From Chloroflexota bacterium (lineage in GTDB: Bacteria > Chloroflexota > UBA11872), in NCBI GenBank assembly GCA_022821645.1, contig JAJEDE010000025.1, forward strand, positions 1 through 64,000: a DNA stretch of 64,000 nt, in the 5' to 3' direction. Position 1 is the stretch's first letter; each line of letters starts with the position of its first letter. Shown in pieces: positions 51,424 through 60,087 of this stretch. Both the position numbers and the translations under genes were made by a program. The notes below the pieces were generated by a model. That model did no database searches and was not told the origin of the DNA. It saw only the letters and a program-made list of their open reading frames with translations.

Positions 51424-53442
51424 CTACCCGTCGTCGCCGAACCAGCAGGACACCGTGCCGTTCGTCCGGATCCCACAGGAATGCCAGACCCCGGCGCTCA
51501 CGGCGGCGAACGTCCCCGCGGGAGCCTGACTCAGATACTCGTCGCCCCAGCATTCGACGGTGCCGTCCGTCCGCACGCCGCACGTATGGAACGCTCCAAC
51601 GCTGACGGCCTTGAACACTCCGCTCGGCGGCGTGGCTCGGCCTTGACTGTTGTCGCCCCAACATTCGATGGCGCCGTCCGTCCGTAGGCCGCAGGTGTGG
51701 GTCCTGCCGGCGCTGACGGCAACGAATGTCTGGCCGGGCTGCCCGGACTGGCCATACGAGTTGTCACCCCAGCAAGCGACAACGCCGGAGGTCCGCACGC
51801 CGCAGGTGTAAAAGAACCCGGCGCTGACAGCGGCGAACGCTCCGGCCGGCGGCCTGATCAGGTCTGCGAGATCTTCGCTCCCCCAGCAGTCAACGTCGCC
51901 GTTGGCGCGTACCCCGCACGTGTGCTGTTCCAGGGTGCTCACGGCAACGAATGTGCCGTCCGGCCGGGAGGCCGCGGCATCACCAGTGCCCCAACACGCG
52001 ATCGTGCCGTCCGTCCGTGTGCCGCAGGTGTGGCTCCTGGCGGCGCTCACGGCAACGAATGTCCCTGCCGGCGGCATGGCTTCGCCATACAAGTTGTTGC
52101 CCCAGCATTCAACGGTGCCGTCGGCCCGCACCCCGCACGTGTGGAAAGTTCCGACGCTTACATCGACGAACGCTCCGGCCGGCGGCGTGATCAGGTCGGC
52201 GAACTCGTCACCCCAGCACTCCACCACGCCGGAGGTCCGCACGCCGCAGGTGTGCCAGGTCGCGGCACTGACGGTCGCGAACGCTCCGGCTGGCGGGGTT
52301 GCGCGGCCATGACCGTCATCGCCCCAGCACTCCACGTCGCCGTCCGTCCGCACCCCGCACGTGTGACGAGCGCCGGCGTCCACGGCGGCAAACGCTCCGC
52401 CCGGCGGCGTGGCCTGGCCAAAGTAGTCGTTGCCCCAGCACGCAACGGCACCGTCGGCCCGCACCCCGCACGTGTGGAAGGACCCGACGCTGACGCCGAC
52501 GAACTCCCCGTCGGGTGGCGTGGCCTGACCGGAATCGTTCCAGCCCCAGCATTTCCCCCAGCCGTCGGTCCGCACCCCGCACGTGTGCGAATTTCCGGCG
52601 CTCACGGCAACGAACTGCCCGGGTGGCGGCGTGGCCTGACCGTTCCAGTCACGACCCCAGCACGCAACCGCGCCGTCGGTCCGCACTCCGCACGTGTGGT
52701 GCCCGCCGGCGCTGACGTCGACGAACGTCGCGGTGGGTGGCGAGGCTTCGCCGCCACTGTCAGCGCCCCAACATTCCACCGTGCCATCGGAGCGCACGCC
52801 ACACGTGTGCAGCCACCCTGCGCTTACGGTCGTGAAGGTCCCGGCCGGCGGCGTGGCTTGGCCAAAGAGGTCATGGCCCCAACAGGCCACCGAGCCGTCG
52901 GTCCGCAGCCCGCAGCTGTGAAAGTCCCCCGCGCTGACGGCTTCGAACGTCCCGGGCGCTGCCGGTCGTGGGATGTAACCCTCAACCGCCCACGCGAAGA
53001 CGCCGCGCACGTCGTGCCGATGGTCGGTGCGGCAGGCCGCCTCGGCCTTTTCGCCAAACACCCGCTGGTAAATCCCCACGTTGCCGTCGTTGCCCAGGCG
53101 CGCCTCCACGACGTCGTTCAACTCCACGCAGTCCGTCGGCCACGCTAGGTCGGGCGCGTCGGTGTCGGTGGACGGCGACCCGTCCGCGAACGCCCAGGCG
53201 AACACGCCCCGCACGTCGTCCCGATGATCGTTCTGGCAGGCCGCCTCGGCCTGTGCGCCAAACACCCGTTGGTAAATCCCCACGTTGCCGTCGTTGCCCA
53301 GGTGCGCCTCCACGATGTCGTTGAGTTCAACGCACGTCGTAGGCCACCGCGCCAGCACAGGCGCCGCCCCCAGCGCCGCCGCGACCGCCGCCATGACCGC
53401 CGCCAGCACCACCCCGACGACTACGACTCGGACGCTTCGCAT
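51424..53442 (-). CDS. Secreted RCC1-like repeat protein
   Basis: A 672-residue exported protein: signal peptide (about 1-31), then two near-identical 52-residue modules (about 32-83 and 97-148; each with 'CVELNDxVEAxLGNDGNVGI' and one further Cys), then 14 RCC1-like units of about 38 residues. The unit pattern is HTCGxRxDGxVxCWGxxxxGQ, with two Cys each, so disulfides are likely outside the cell. The final unit is altered (SCWFGDDG, then stop). RCC1 blades form beta-propellers; 14 units would make two seven-bladed propellers. ATG 53442 follows a GAGGAG site. Confidence 0.85.
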   Translation of the reverse strand: MRSVRVVVVGVVLAAVMAAVAAALGAAPVLARWPTTCVELNDIVEAHLGNDGNVGIYQRVFGAQAEAACQNDHRDDVRGVFAWAFADGSPSTDTDAPDLAWPTDCVELNDVVEARLGNDGNVGIYQRVFGEKAEAACRTDHRHDVRGVFAWAVEGYIPRPAAPGTFEAVSAGDFHSCGLRTDGSVACWGHDLFGQATPPAGTFTTVSAGWLHTCGVRSDGTVECWGADSGGEASPPTATFVDVSAGGHHTCGVRTDGAVACWGRDWNGQATPPPGQFVAVSAGNSHTCGVRTDGWGKCWGWNDSGQATPPDGEFVGVSVGSFHTCGVRADGAVACWGNDYFGQATPPGGAFAAVDAGARHTCGVRTDGDVECWGDDGHGRATPPAGAFATVSAATWHTCGVRTSGVVECWGDEFADLITPPAGAFVDVSVGTFHTCGVRADGTVECWGNNLYGEAMPPAGTFVAVSAARSHTCGTRTDGTIACWGTGDAAASRPDGTFVAVSTLEQHTCGVRANGDVDCWGSEDLADLIRPPAGAFAAVSAGFFYTCGVRTSGVVACWGDNSYGQSGQPGQTFVAVSAGRTHTCGLRTDGAIECWGDNSQGRATPPSGVFKAVSVGAFHTCGVRTDGTVECWGDEYLSQAPAGTFAAVSAGVWHSCGIRTNGTVSCWFGDDG

Positions 53443-53823
53443 GGTCGCAAGCTCCTCATCACGCCGAGACCGGTAGCCGGGAATCCGTGGCGCAACCAGG
53501 TGATCGGCCGACGGCACGTGGCTCTTGTCTCGGCCAATGGATTGCCTGAACCGCAGAAGCCGGAGTATTGGGATTCTGTTCACATCGGACAACAGGCTGT
53601 GTCGCTCCCGTCTGGCGTGCGCCGCATCACTCGCCGCAACGGCTGGGTTCCTCCAGCGCGCTCACTGCCCCTCGCAGGCTTCCGGCGCGCTCACTGGTTG
53701 CTGGTCGTACTCGAAAAATGTACACTGCCTGCGATGTCCACGCAACTCCGATTCCGCATGTCCCTCCCCCGCACGCCGCGCGCCGTCCTCGCTCCCTCGC
53801 CCGAAGACGCCCCGCCGCGCCTC

Positions 53824-53847
53824 AAGAGTTTTTTGGAAAAAACTCTT
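53824..53847. other. Perfect A/T-rich palindrome upstream of uvrD
   Basis: AAGAGTTTTTT and its complement with a GG loop: an 11-bp perfect stem. It has U-runs on both strands, so it could end transcription in either direction. It sits between the divergent RCC1 and uvrD genes. The rest of 53443-53913 shows no separate gene; an in-frame extension of uvrD to ATG 53734 would cross the palindrome. Confidence 0.5.
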
Positions 53848-53913
53848 ATTGCGCACGTGAGGCCCCATTTCGCTGCCCGTCAGCCCCGCCGCGCCGGTGC
53901 CCTAGAATCGCCC

Positions 53914-56148
53914 GTGAGCGCCACCCACCACCCCCAGGCCGCCGGCCTGCTGCCCCTCGATCTCAGCGGCCTGAACGCCCAGCAGCGCGCCGCCATCGAC
54001 CACGTCCACGGCCCCCTGCTCGTCTTCGCCGGCGCCGGCTCCGGCAAAACCCGCGTCATCACCTGCCGCGTCGCCAACCTCATCGCCCAGGGCGTCGCCC
54101 CCTGGAACATCCTCGCCGTCACCTTCACCAACAAGGCCGCCAACGAGATGCGCGAACGCATCGTCGACCTGGTCGGCCGCGCGTCGGGCGGCGTCAATGT
54201 CGGCACCTTCCACGGCCAGGCCCTCCGCATCCTCCGCCGCGACATCCACAACCTCGGCCGCGAGCCCGAGTTCACCATCTACGACGCCGACGACCAGCTC
54301 CGCCTCGTCAAGCAGGCCATGGGCGACGTCGGCATCGGCCTCACCACCATCAGCCCCGTCGCCATCCGCAACGCAATCTCCCGCGCCAAGGACGAACTCG
54401 CCGACCCCTTCGTCTACGCCGAACGCTCCGAGGGCTACTTCGAGGAGGCCGTCGCCCAGGTCTACCACCGCTACCAGCGCCTGCTCGACAGCGCCAACGG
54501 CGTCGACTTCGGCGACATGATCGCCTTCTGCGTCCGTCTCTTCCGCGAATTCCCCGACCTCCGCGCCTTCTACCAGGACCGTTATCGCTTCATCCTTGTC
54601 GACGAATACCAGGACACCAACCGCGCCCAGTACGAGTTCGTCCGCCAGCTAGCCGAGGGCCGCGGCAACGTCTGCGTCGTCGGCGACGACGACCAGAGCA
54701 TCTACACCTGGCGCGGCGCCGATATCCGCAACATCCTCGACTTCGAAGCCCAGTTCGCTGACTCCCGCGTCATCCGCCTGGAACGCAACTACCGCTCGAC
54801 GGGCAACATCCTGGCTTCAGCTAACGCCGTCATTTCCAAGGTCGCCAACCGCGCCGAAAAGACGCTCTGGACCGAGCGTGACGACGGCCAGCAGCCCGAA
54901 ATCATCGAGGCCTTCGACGAAGACGACGAAGCCCGCCAAGTAGGCAACCTCATCCGCGAACTTCGCGGCGAAGACGTCCCAAGCCACGACATTGCCATCA
55001 TCTACCGCACCAACGCCCAGTCCCGACCCCTCGAGGAATGGTTCGTCCGCCAGGGCCTGCCCTACCAATTGGTCGGCGCCACCGAGTTCTACGGGCGCCG
55101 CGAAGTTCGCGACGTACTGGCCTACTTGCGGGCCATTGCCAACCCCCGCGACCTGGTCAGCTTCGAGCGCATCGCCAACACCCCGCGCCGCGGCATCGGC
55201 GCCAAGACCCTTCAGGTCCTCCGCGAGTGGGCCGAACAGACCAGCCGCTCCTCCGGTGAGCTGACACGCCTGCTGGCCGCCGACGCCGACTCGGGCCAGC
55301 CGATTCAGCACACGCTCGACAACCCGCTGCCCACTCGTGCCACTCGCGCGCTTATCGAGCTGGGCCGCCTGCTCCGACGCATGGACACGCTGGCGGACGA
55401 GGTACCCGTCGGCGGCCTCGTCAACGCGGTCGTCCGCGAGTCCGGCTACGACGAAGTCCTCGACAACGACCCGGACAGTCCCGAAGAGCGCTGGGAAAAC
55501 GTCGTCGAGTTGCAGACCGCCGCCACCAAGTACGACGGCCTCGGCCCGCGCGAGAGCCTGTCCCGCTACCTCAGCGAAGCCGCGCTGGTTGCCGACGTCG
55601 ACAACTTGGCAACCGGCGGCGACGCCGTCACGCTGCTCACGGCCCACTCGGCCAAGGGTCTCGAATTCGGCGTGGTGATCCTCGTTGGCCTGGAGGAGGA
55701 GCTCTTCCCACACGCCCGCAGCTACGACGAACCCGCCCAGATGGACGAGGAGCGCCGCCTGGCCTACGTGGCGCTCACCCGTGCCAAGGACCGCCTGTTT
55801 CTCACCTATACCCGCCACCGCTCCGGCTGGGGCGCGCCCGTGCGCTTCCCGTCCCGCTTCCTGCAGGACATCCCGCCCGAGCGGCTCACCTATCGGCGCC
55901 GCCTTGACGCCCGGCCGACGGTCCTGTCTTCCGGCTTCGGCGTCGACGATGACGACGATCAGCCGCAGCCACCCACTGAACGTTCCTACCACGACGGCCA
56001 GCGCGTCCGTCACCCGGTATTCGGCGAGGGCCTGATCGTCGCCGGTCAGATCACCAACTTCGACGAGGAAGTCACCGTCATGTTCGGGGGTGACGTGGGA
56101 CTCAAGAAACTCGCAGTCAGCTACGCCAAGCTCGAGGCCGTGACCTGA
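53914..56148 (+). CDS. uvrD: UvrD/PcrA-type DNA helicase
   Basis: A 744-residue SF1A helicase. Motifs in order: 'LNAQQRAAI' (Q motif), 'FAGAGSGKTRVIT' (Walker A, about 42), 'ILAVTFTNKAANEMRERI', 'ILVDEYQDTNRAQY' (Walker B), 'VVGDDDQSIYTWRGAD', 'LERNYRSTGNIL', 'LLTAHSAKGLEFGVVILVG' and 'VALTRAKDRLFLTY'. The C-terminus ends in the PcrA-like Tudor-type tail ('GQRVRHPVFGEGLIVA'). It unwinds DNA in excision and mismatch repair. GTG 53914 is only 6 nt after a TAGAAT hexamer, so the mRNA may be leaderless; ATG 53734 is an alternative start. Confidence 0.95.
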   Translation: MSATHHPQAAGLLPLDLSGLNAQQRAAIDHVHGPLLVFAGAGSGKTRVITCRVANLIAQGVAPWNILAVTFTNKAANEMRERIVDLVGRASGGVNVGTFHGQALRILRRDIHNLGREPEFTIYDADDQLRLVKQAMGDVGIGLTTISPVAIRNAISRAKDELADPFVYAERSEGYFEEAVAQVYHRYQRLLDSANGVDFGDMIAFCVRLFREFPDLRAFYQDRYRFILVDEYQDTNRAQYEFVRQLAEGRGNVCVVGDDDQSIYTWRGADIRNILDFEAQFADSRVIRLERNYRSTGNILASANAVISKVANRAEKTLWTERDDGQQPEIIEAFDEDDEARQVGNLIRELRGEDVPSHDIAIIYRTNAQSRPLEEWFVRQGLPYQLVGATEFYGRREVRDVLAYLRAIANPRDLVSFERIANTPRRGIGAKTLQVLREWAEQTSRSSGELTRLLAADADSGQPIQHTLDNPLPTRATRALIELGRLLRRMDTLADEVPVGGLVNAVVRESGYDEVLDNDPDSPEERWENVVELQTAATKYDGLGPRESLSRYLSEAALVADVDNLATGGDAVTLLTAHSAKGLEFGVVILVGLEEELFPHARSYDEPAQMDEERRLAYVALTRAKDRLFLTYTRHRSGWGAPVRFPSRFLQDIPPERLTYRRRLDARPTVLSSGFGVDDDDDQPQPPTERSYHDGQRVRHPVFGEGLIVAGQITNFDEEVTVMFGGDVGLKKLAVSYAKLEAVT

Positions 56149-56819
56149 CCGCCAACGCCGCCCGCTGGGCCTTCGTCTTCGACTTCGACGGCACCATCTC
56201 CCCCGAGGACATGGGCCACGTCATCTTTGACGCCTTCGCCGACCCCACCTGGCGCGACATTGACGACGAATGGATCCGTGGCGAAATCACCACCAGCCAA
56301 CGCGCCCGCCGCCAGTTTGCACTAGTCGATGCCCGTGAGCCTGAGTTTCAGAAGCTCATCCAACAGCACGCCGTCGATCCAGCCTTCCCGGCGCTGGTCG
56401 CCGACTTGGGAAGGCACGGCGTCCCGGTCCAAGTCGTCAGCGACGGCTTCGACGCCTACGTCAAGCCCATGCTCGCCCGCGCTGGGTTCTCCGACCTGCC
56501 CTTCCAGTCCAACCGCTTGTTCTTTCGGAACGGCTCGATTGAGCTCGAGTTTCCCCACGAACGCCCCGGTCACGATCCGCGCGGTGGCTGGAAAGCCGGA
56601 CCGGTCCGGAGCTTGCAGGCCCAGGGCTGGCGCGTAGCCTACGCCGGCGACGGCATGAGCGACTGGGCCGCCGCTCAAGCCGCCGACCTGCTCTTTGCCC
56701 GCTCTCAACTGGCGGACCGCTGCAAGCAAGATGGCATTCCCTACCATGCGTTCGAGGGCATGGACGATGTCCACGACTGGGTGCGCGCCAACCTGCTGCC
56801 CGTGAGTAGGTCCACATGA
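56145..56819 (+). CDS. HAD-superfamily phosphatase (PSP/MtnX-like), CTG start proposed
   Basis: A 224-residue HAD phosphatase. Motif I 'FVFDFDGTISPED' (nucleophile Asp) lies upstream of the first ATG (56211) and would be lost if translation began there. The only usable start is CTG 56145, in a CTGA overlap with the uvrD stop. Motif II is 'VVSDGFDAYV', the Lys is near 'GGWKAGPVR' and the acidic motif IV is 'YAGDGMSDWAAA'. It resembles phosphoserine/MtnX-type phosphatases. Its ATGA overlap with the ligase gene suggests a role in nucleic-acid end processing, which is inference only. Confidence 0.85.
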   Translation: MTANAARWAFVFDFDGTISPEDMGHVIFDAFADPTWRDIDDEWIRGEITTSQRARRQFALVDAREPEFQKLIQQHAVDPAFPALVADLGRHGVPVQVVSDGFDAYVKPMLARAGFSDLPFQSNRLFFRNGSIELEFPHERPGHDPRGGWKAGPVRSLQAQGWRVAYAGDGMSDWAAAQAADLLFARSQLADRCKQDGIPYHAFEGMDDVHDWVRANLLPVSRST

Positions 56820-58711
56820 CGTTTCGCGAACTGGCCGAAGTGTTCGAACGCATCGACGCCGTGTCCGGCCGCAACGCCATGATCGAGATCCTGGCCGAGC
56901 TCTACCAACGCGTCACCCCCGAGGAAGCCGCCCAGGTCACCTACCTGATGCAGGGCCGCCTCGTCCCCAAGTTCGTCGACCTTGAGTTCGGCATGGCCAG
57001 CCGCCTGCTGCTGCGCTCGATCGGCGAAGCGTTTGAGACCGAGCCCGACGAAGTTCAATCCGTATTCCGAGAGGCCGGTGACCTGGGCCTCGCGGCGGAA
57101 TCTCTGACACCTGCGGAGTCGGTTACCGCCACCCCACCGCCTTGTCGAGGTTGGAGATTGGCGACGGGCTCGAAGTCCCGCCGTGCGTCTCGTCTGCGGC
57201 GATTCGGTCAGGGCCGAATCTACTGGCACACCGCCGTCGGCAATCCGTCCTGGCGAACGCGTCGACAAAGAGAGCTTGCCCAGGACTGGGCCCGAAACGT
57301 CTCGGTCGGCGGCGTCTTCGCGCGTCTGCGGGAGGTCGCCAAGGCGGAGGGCGCCGAGTCCCAGGAACGCAAGGTCGCCGGCGTCGCCGGCCTTTTGCGC
57401 GACCTGGACCCGCGTTCCAATCGCTACCTCCCGCGCATCCCAGTCGGCCGGCTGCGTCTGGGCATCGGCGACCCCACTTTCATGGACGCGCTCTCGTTCG
57501 CAGGCGTCGGCGACAAGTCCGATCGCAAGGCCATCGAGCGCGCCTACAACCTGACCTGCGACCTCGGTCAGACCGCCCGCGACTACTTGCGGGGCGGCGC
57601 CGACGCCATGGCCCGCGCCCAGGTTCAGGTCGGCAATCCCGTTCGCATGGCCCAGGCCGCCCGCATGTCAAGCGGTCAGGAGATTGTCGACAAGATCGGG
57701 TCGGCCGCGGTCGAGCCGAAGCTGGACGGCTTTCGCGTCCAGATCCATCGCGACGGCGACCAGGTCCGCATCTACAGCCGCAACCTCGAGGACATGTCCC
57801 GAATGTTCCCTGACGTGTCGCAGGCGGCCCGCGCCCACCTGAAGAAGCCCCGGGTCATCATTGAGGGCGAGGCCATGGGCGTTAACCCGGAAACCGGCGA
57901 ATTCCTGCCCTTCCAGGTCACAACCTCGCGCCGTCGCCGCCACGGCATCGAGGCGGCGGCGAAAGAGATTCCGCTCCACGTTCACGCCTTCGACCTGCTC
58001 TACGACGGCGACAACGTGATCGAACTTCCCTTCACCGAGCGCCGCCGTCGGCTCGAAGAGATCGTGGGGAGGGAAGGCGAGGACCTTCAGGTTTCCGAGT
58101 GCATCGTCACCGATGATCCAGAAGCAATTGACGTCTTCTTCAACGAGCAGGTACACGCTGGGTTTGAAGGCGTCATGGCCAAGCGCCTGGACTCCGCCTA
58201 CCAGGCCGGGCAGCGCAACTTCAACTGGATCAAGTACAAGGCCAGCTACTCCTCGGCCCTCACCGACACCCTGGACTGCGTCCTGATCGGCTACTGGCGC
58301 GGCCAGGGCAAGCGCACGCCCTGGGGCATCGGCGCGCTACTGAGCGCCGTCTGGGATGCCGACGAGCAGGTCTTCAAGTCCATCGCCCGCATCGGCACCG
58401 GCTACTCCGACGAAGAGTGGGTGCGTATCCGCGAGAAGCTGGACGAAATCGCGGTCGGCGACCGTCCCGCCAACGTCCACTCCGACGTCGTCCCCGACGT
58501 ATGGGCCAGCCCCGATATCGTGGTCGAAGTCCTGGCCGACGAACTTACCCGCAGCCCGATGCACGTCGCCGGCCGAACCGACGACGAACTCGGCCTCGCT
58601 CTCCGCTTCCCGCGCGTCATTGGCTTCATCCGCGAGGACAAGGCTCCCGCCGACGCCACCACCGTGGCCGAGGTCTGCGACCTGTTCGCCCGCCAGGGCG
58701 GAGCGAGCTAG
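56816..58711 (+). CDS. lig: ATP-dependent DNA ligase, archaeal/LigB-like
   Basis: A 631-residue ligase: N-terminal DNA-binding domain (about 1-230), adenylation domain with the catalytic Lys in 'AVEPKLDGFRVQIHRDG' (about 302), 'IIEGEAMGVNPETG', 'VHAFDLLYDGDNV', 'FEGVMAKRLDSAY' and 'NWIKYKASY', then an OB-fold with 'GYWRGQGKRTPWGIGALL'. An Arg/Trp-rich stretch of about 50 residues (about 107-160) interrupts the DNA-binding domain and looks unlike the family. It joins ATP-activated 5'-phosphate ends. ATG 56816 overlaps the HAD stop. Confidence 0.93.
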   Translation: MTFRELAEVFERIDAVSGRNAMIEILAELYQRVTPEEAAQVTYLMQGRLVPKFVDLEFGMASRLLLRSIGEAFETEPDEVQSVFREAGDLGLAAESLTPAESVTATPPPCRGWRLATGSKSRRASRLRRFGQGRIYWHTAVGNPSWRTRRQRELAQDWARNVSVGGVFARLREVAKAEGAESQERKVAGVAGLLRDLDPRSNRYLPRIPVGRLRLGIGDPTFMDALSFAGVGDKSDRKAIERAYNLTCDLGQTARDYLRGGADAMARAQVQVGNPVRMAQAARMSSGQEIVDKIGSAAVEPKLDGFRVQIHRDGDQVRIYSRNLEDMSRMFPDVSQAARAHLKKPRVIIEGEAMGVNPETGEFLPFQVTTSRRRRHGIEAAAKEIPLHVHAFDLLYDGDNVIELPFTERRRRLEEIVGREGEDLQVSECIVTDDPEAIDVFFNEQVHAGFEGVMAKRLDSAYQAGQRNFNWIKYKASYSSALTDTLDCVLIGYWRGQGKRTPWGIGALLSAVWDADEQVFKSIARIGTGYSDEEWVRIREKLDEIAVGDRPANVHSDVVPDVWASPDIVVEVLADELTRSPMHVAGRTDDELGLALRFPRVIGFIREDKAPADATTVAEVCDLFARQGGAS

Positions 58712-60087
58712 GCGGCGAACGGCCCCCGCGCCAGCGCCGCCGTCCGCGCGATCAGATCGCTCAGCCTGAGCGTCCCGATCCCACTCACAATCGTCTCCAC
58801 CCGATCATGAAAATGCTCGGTCCACTCCGCCGGCACCACTTCCGCGCCTTTGGTCGCTCCCAGGATCGACCCGGCCGTAGCCCCGTTGCAGTCCGTGTCC
58901 TCCCCACACTCCACCGCAATCCCAACCGTCGCCGCAAAGTCCCCACGCCCATACGCCAACCCCAGCACCACAAAGCACGCGTTGTTGATCGTATGCACGA
59001 AGTTGTAGTGCCCATACGCCTCGTCAACCCGCTCCCACGCGTCCTGCCAATCGGCGTACTCCTCGCTCCAGGCCAGCGTATTCGTCAGCGCCGCGTGCAG
59101 CCGGCTATTGGCCGGAATCTGGTCCATCCCCGCCCGCACCGCGTCCAGCGGATCGTCCAGGCTGAACGCGGCGGCAATCGTGGCCGCCGCCCACATCTCG
59201 CCGTAAATCCCGTTCTTCACATGCGACAGCGCCGCATCCCGAAACGCCAGCGCCGCCGCGGCCTCCGGCCTGCCCGGATGCACCCAGCCCAGCACATCGG
59301 CCCGAATTTGCGCGCCGATCCATTCGCGATACGGGTTATTTACCGTCGCCGCCTGGCTAGTTGGCAGCCCCAGTACCAGGTTGCGGTAGGCAGCCCGCTC
59401 AGCCGTGTACACCCGCCAGTACGGCAGCATCTCCAGCCACGACTGCCCAAAGTCGGCCGTGGTTACGCCGGGGCCATAGGTCTCCAGGATCTCCAGCGCC
59501 AGGATGCAGTAGTCAATGTCGTCGTCGCGCGGCACCCCATCGATCCGCCCCTGCGCCGAGTACACCGCCGACGGATGCCAGGCTCGGCCAGTCGGGTTCG
59601 GCTCCAGGTACGGCACATAGAAACGCAGGTCGCCGATGTCCGCCGCATCCAACAGCTCGCGGATCTCAGCACGCGACCACCCCTCAACCGGCTTACCCAG
59701 GGTGCAGCCGGCGCAGCGCCCGATCCAGGCGCCGCGCAAGCGACGCTCGTAGTCGCTTCCGTCAGCTTCGGGTATGGATCGGCCACCGGGCCGCGCGGCT
59801 TGAATCCCGGCCAGATCGCTCGGCTCGTCGTACTGGAAGTCCTCCCGCATGGGCAGCCCCTCAAGTCCAGCCAGTAAGGACTCAACGGTGGCCACGTCCA
59901 TCGACAGCACGTCGGACGAAAGAACTTCGGCCGTGATGTCCTGGACGTCGCAGCCTTCCTCAGCGAGTTGAACCAGTTCGTCTACCAGCGTCTTGCGCAG
60001 GTTGACGGCGGGATCGTCCGGTCGTCGGCGCCTGAACTGCTCCTGCAACTGTCTGTCGACTCGTTCACGAAGCTCCAGGATTCCCAT
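58708..60087 (-). CDS. ADP-ribosylglycohydrolase family protein
   Basis: A 459-residue protein. Residues 1-105 are a helical N-terminal region. The ADP-ribosylglycohydrolase core starts at 'GAWIGRCAGCTLGKPVEGW' (about 122). The metal-binding Asp residues are in 'GVPRDDDIDYCILALEIL' and 'ECGEDTDCNGATAGSILGA'. Enzymes of this fold remove ADP-ribose from proteins or related compounds. ATG 60087 shares a base with the MFS stop (TGATG), with GGAGGAG just upstream. Its stop TAG and the ligase stop overlap in a single CTAG. Confidence 0.88.
   Translation of the reverse strand: MGILELRERVDRQLQEQFRRRRPDDPAVNLRKTLVDELVQLAEEGCDVQDITAEVLSSDVLSMDVATVESLLAGLEGLPMREDFQYDEPSDLAGIQAARPGGRSIPEADGSDYERRLRGAWIGRCAGCTLGKPVEGWSRAEIRELLDAADIGDLRFYVPYLEPNPTGRAWHPSAVYSAQGRIDGVPRDDDIDYCILALEILETYGPGVTTADFGQSWLEMLPYWRVYTAERAAYRNLVLGLPTSQAATVNNPYREWIGAQIRADVLGWVHPGRPEAAAALAFRDAALSHVKNGIYGEMWAAATIAAAFSLDDPLDAVRAGMDQIPANSRLHAALTNTLAWSEEYADWQDAWERVDEAYGHYNFVHTINNACFVVLGLAYGRGDFAATVGIAVECGEDTDCNGATAGSILGATKGAEVVPAEWTEHFHDRVETIVSGIGTLRLSDLIARTAALARGPFAA

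Noticed and set aside
51424-53000. Regular 114-nt spacing of similar sequence, suggestive of a CRISPR or satellite array
   Set aside because: The periodicity is that of RCC1 protein repeats, open in frame throughout, with changes mostly at variable residues.
57142-57813. A frameshifted second gene inside the ligase
   Set aside because: The ligase frame is open from end to end and resumes clear similarity after the insert; the alternate frames have no domain.
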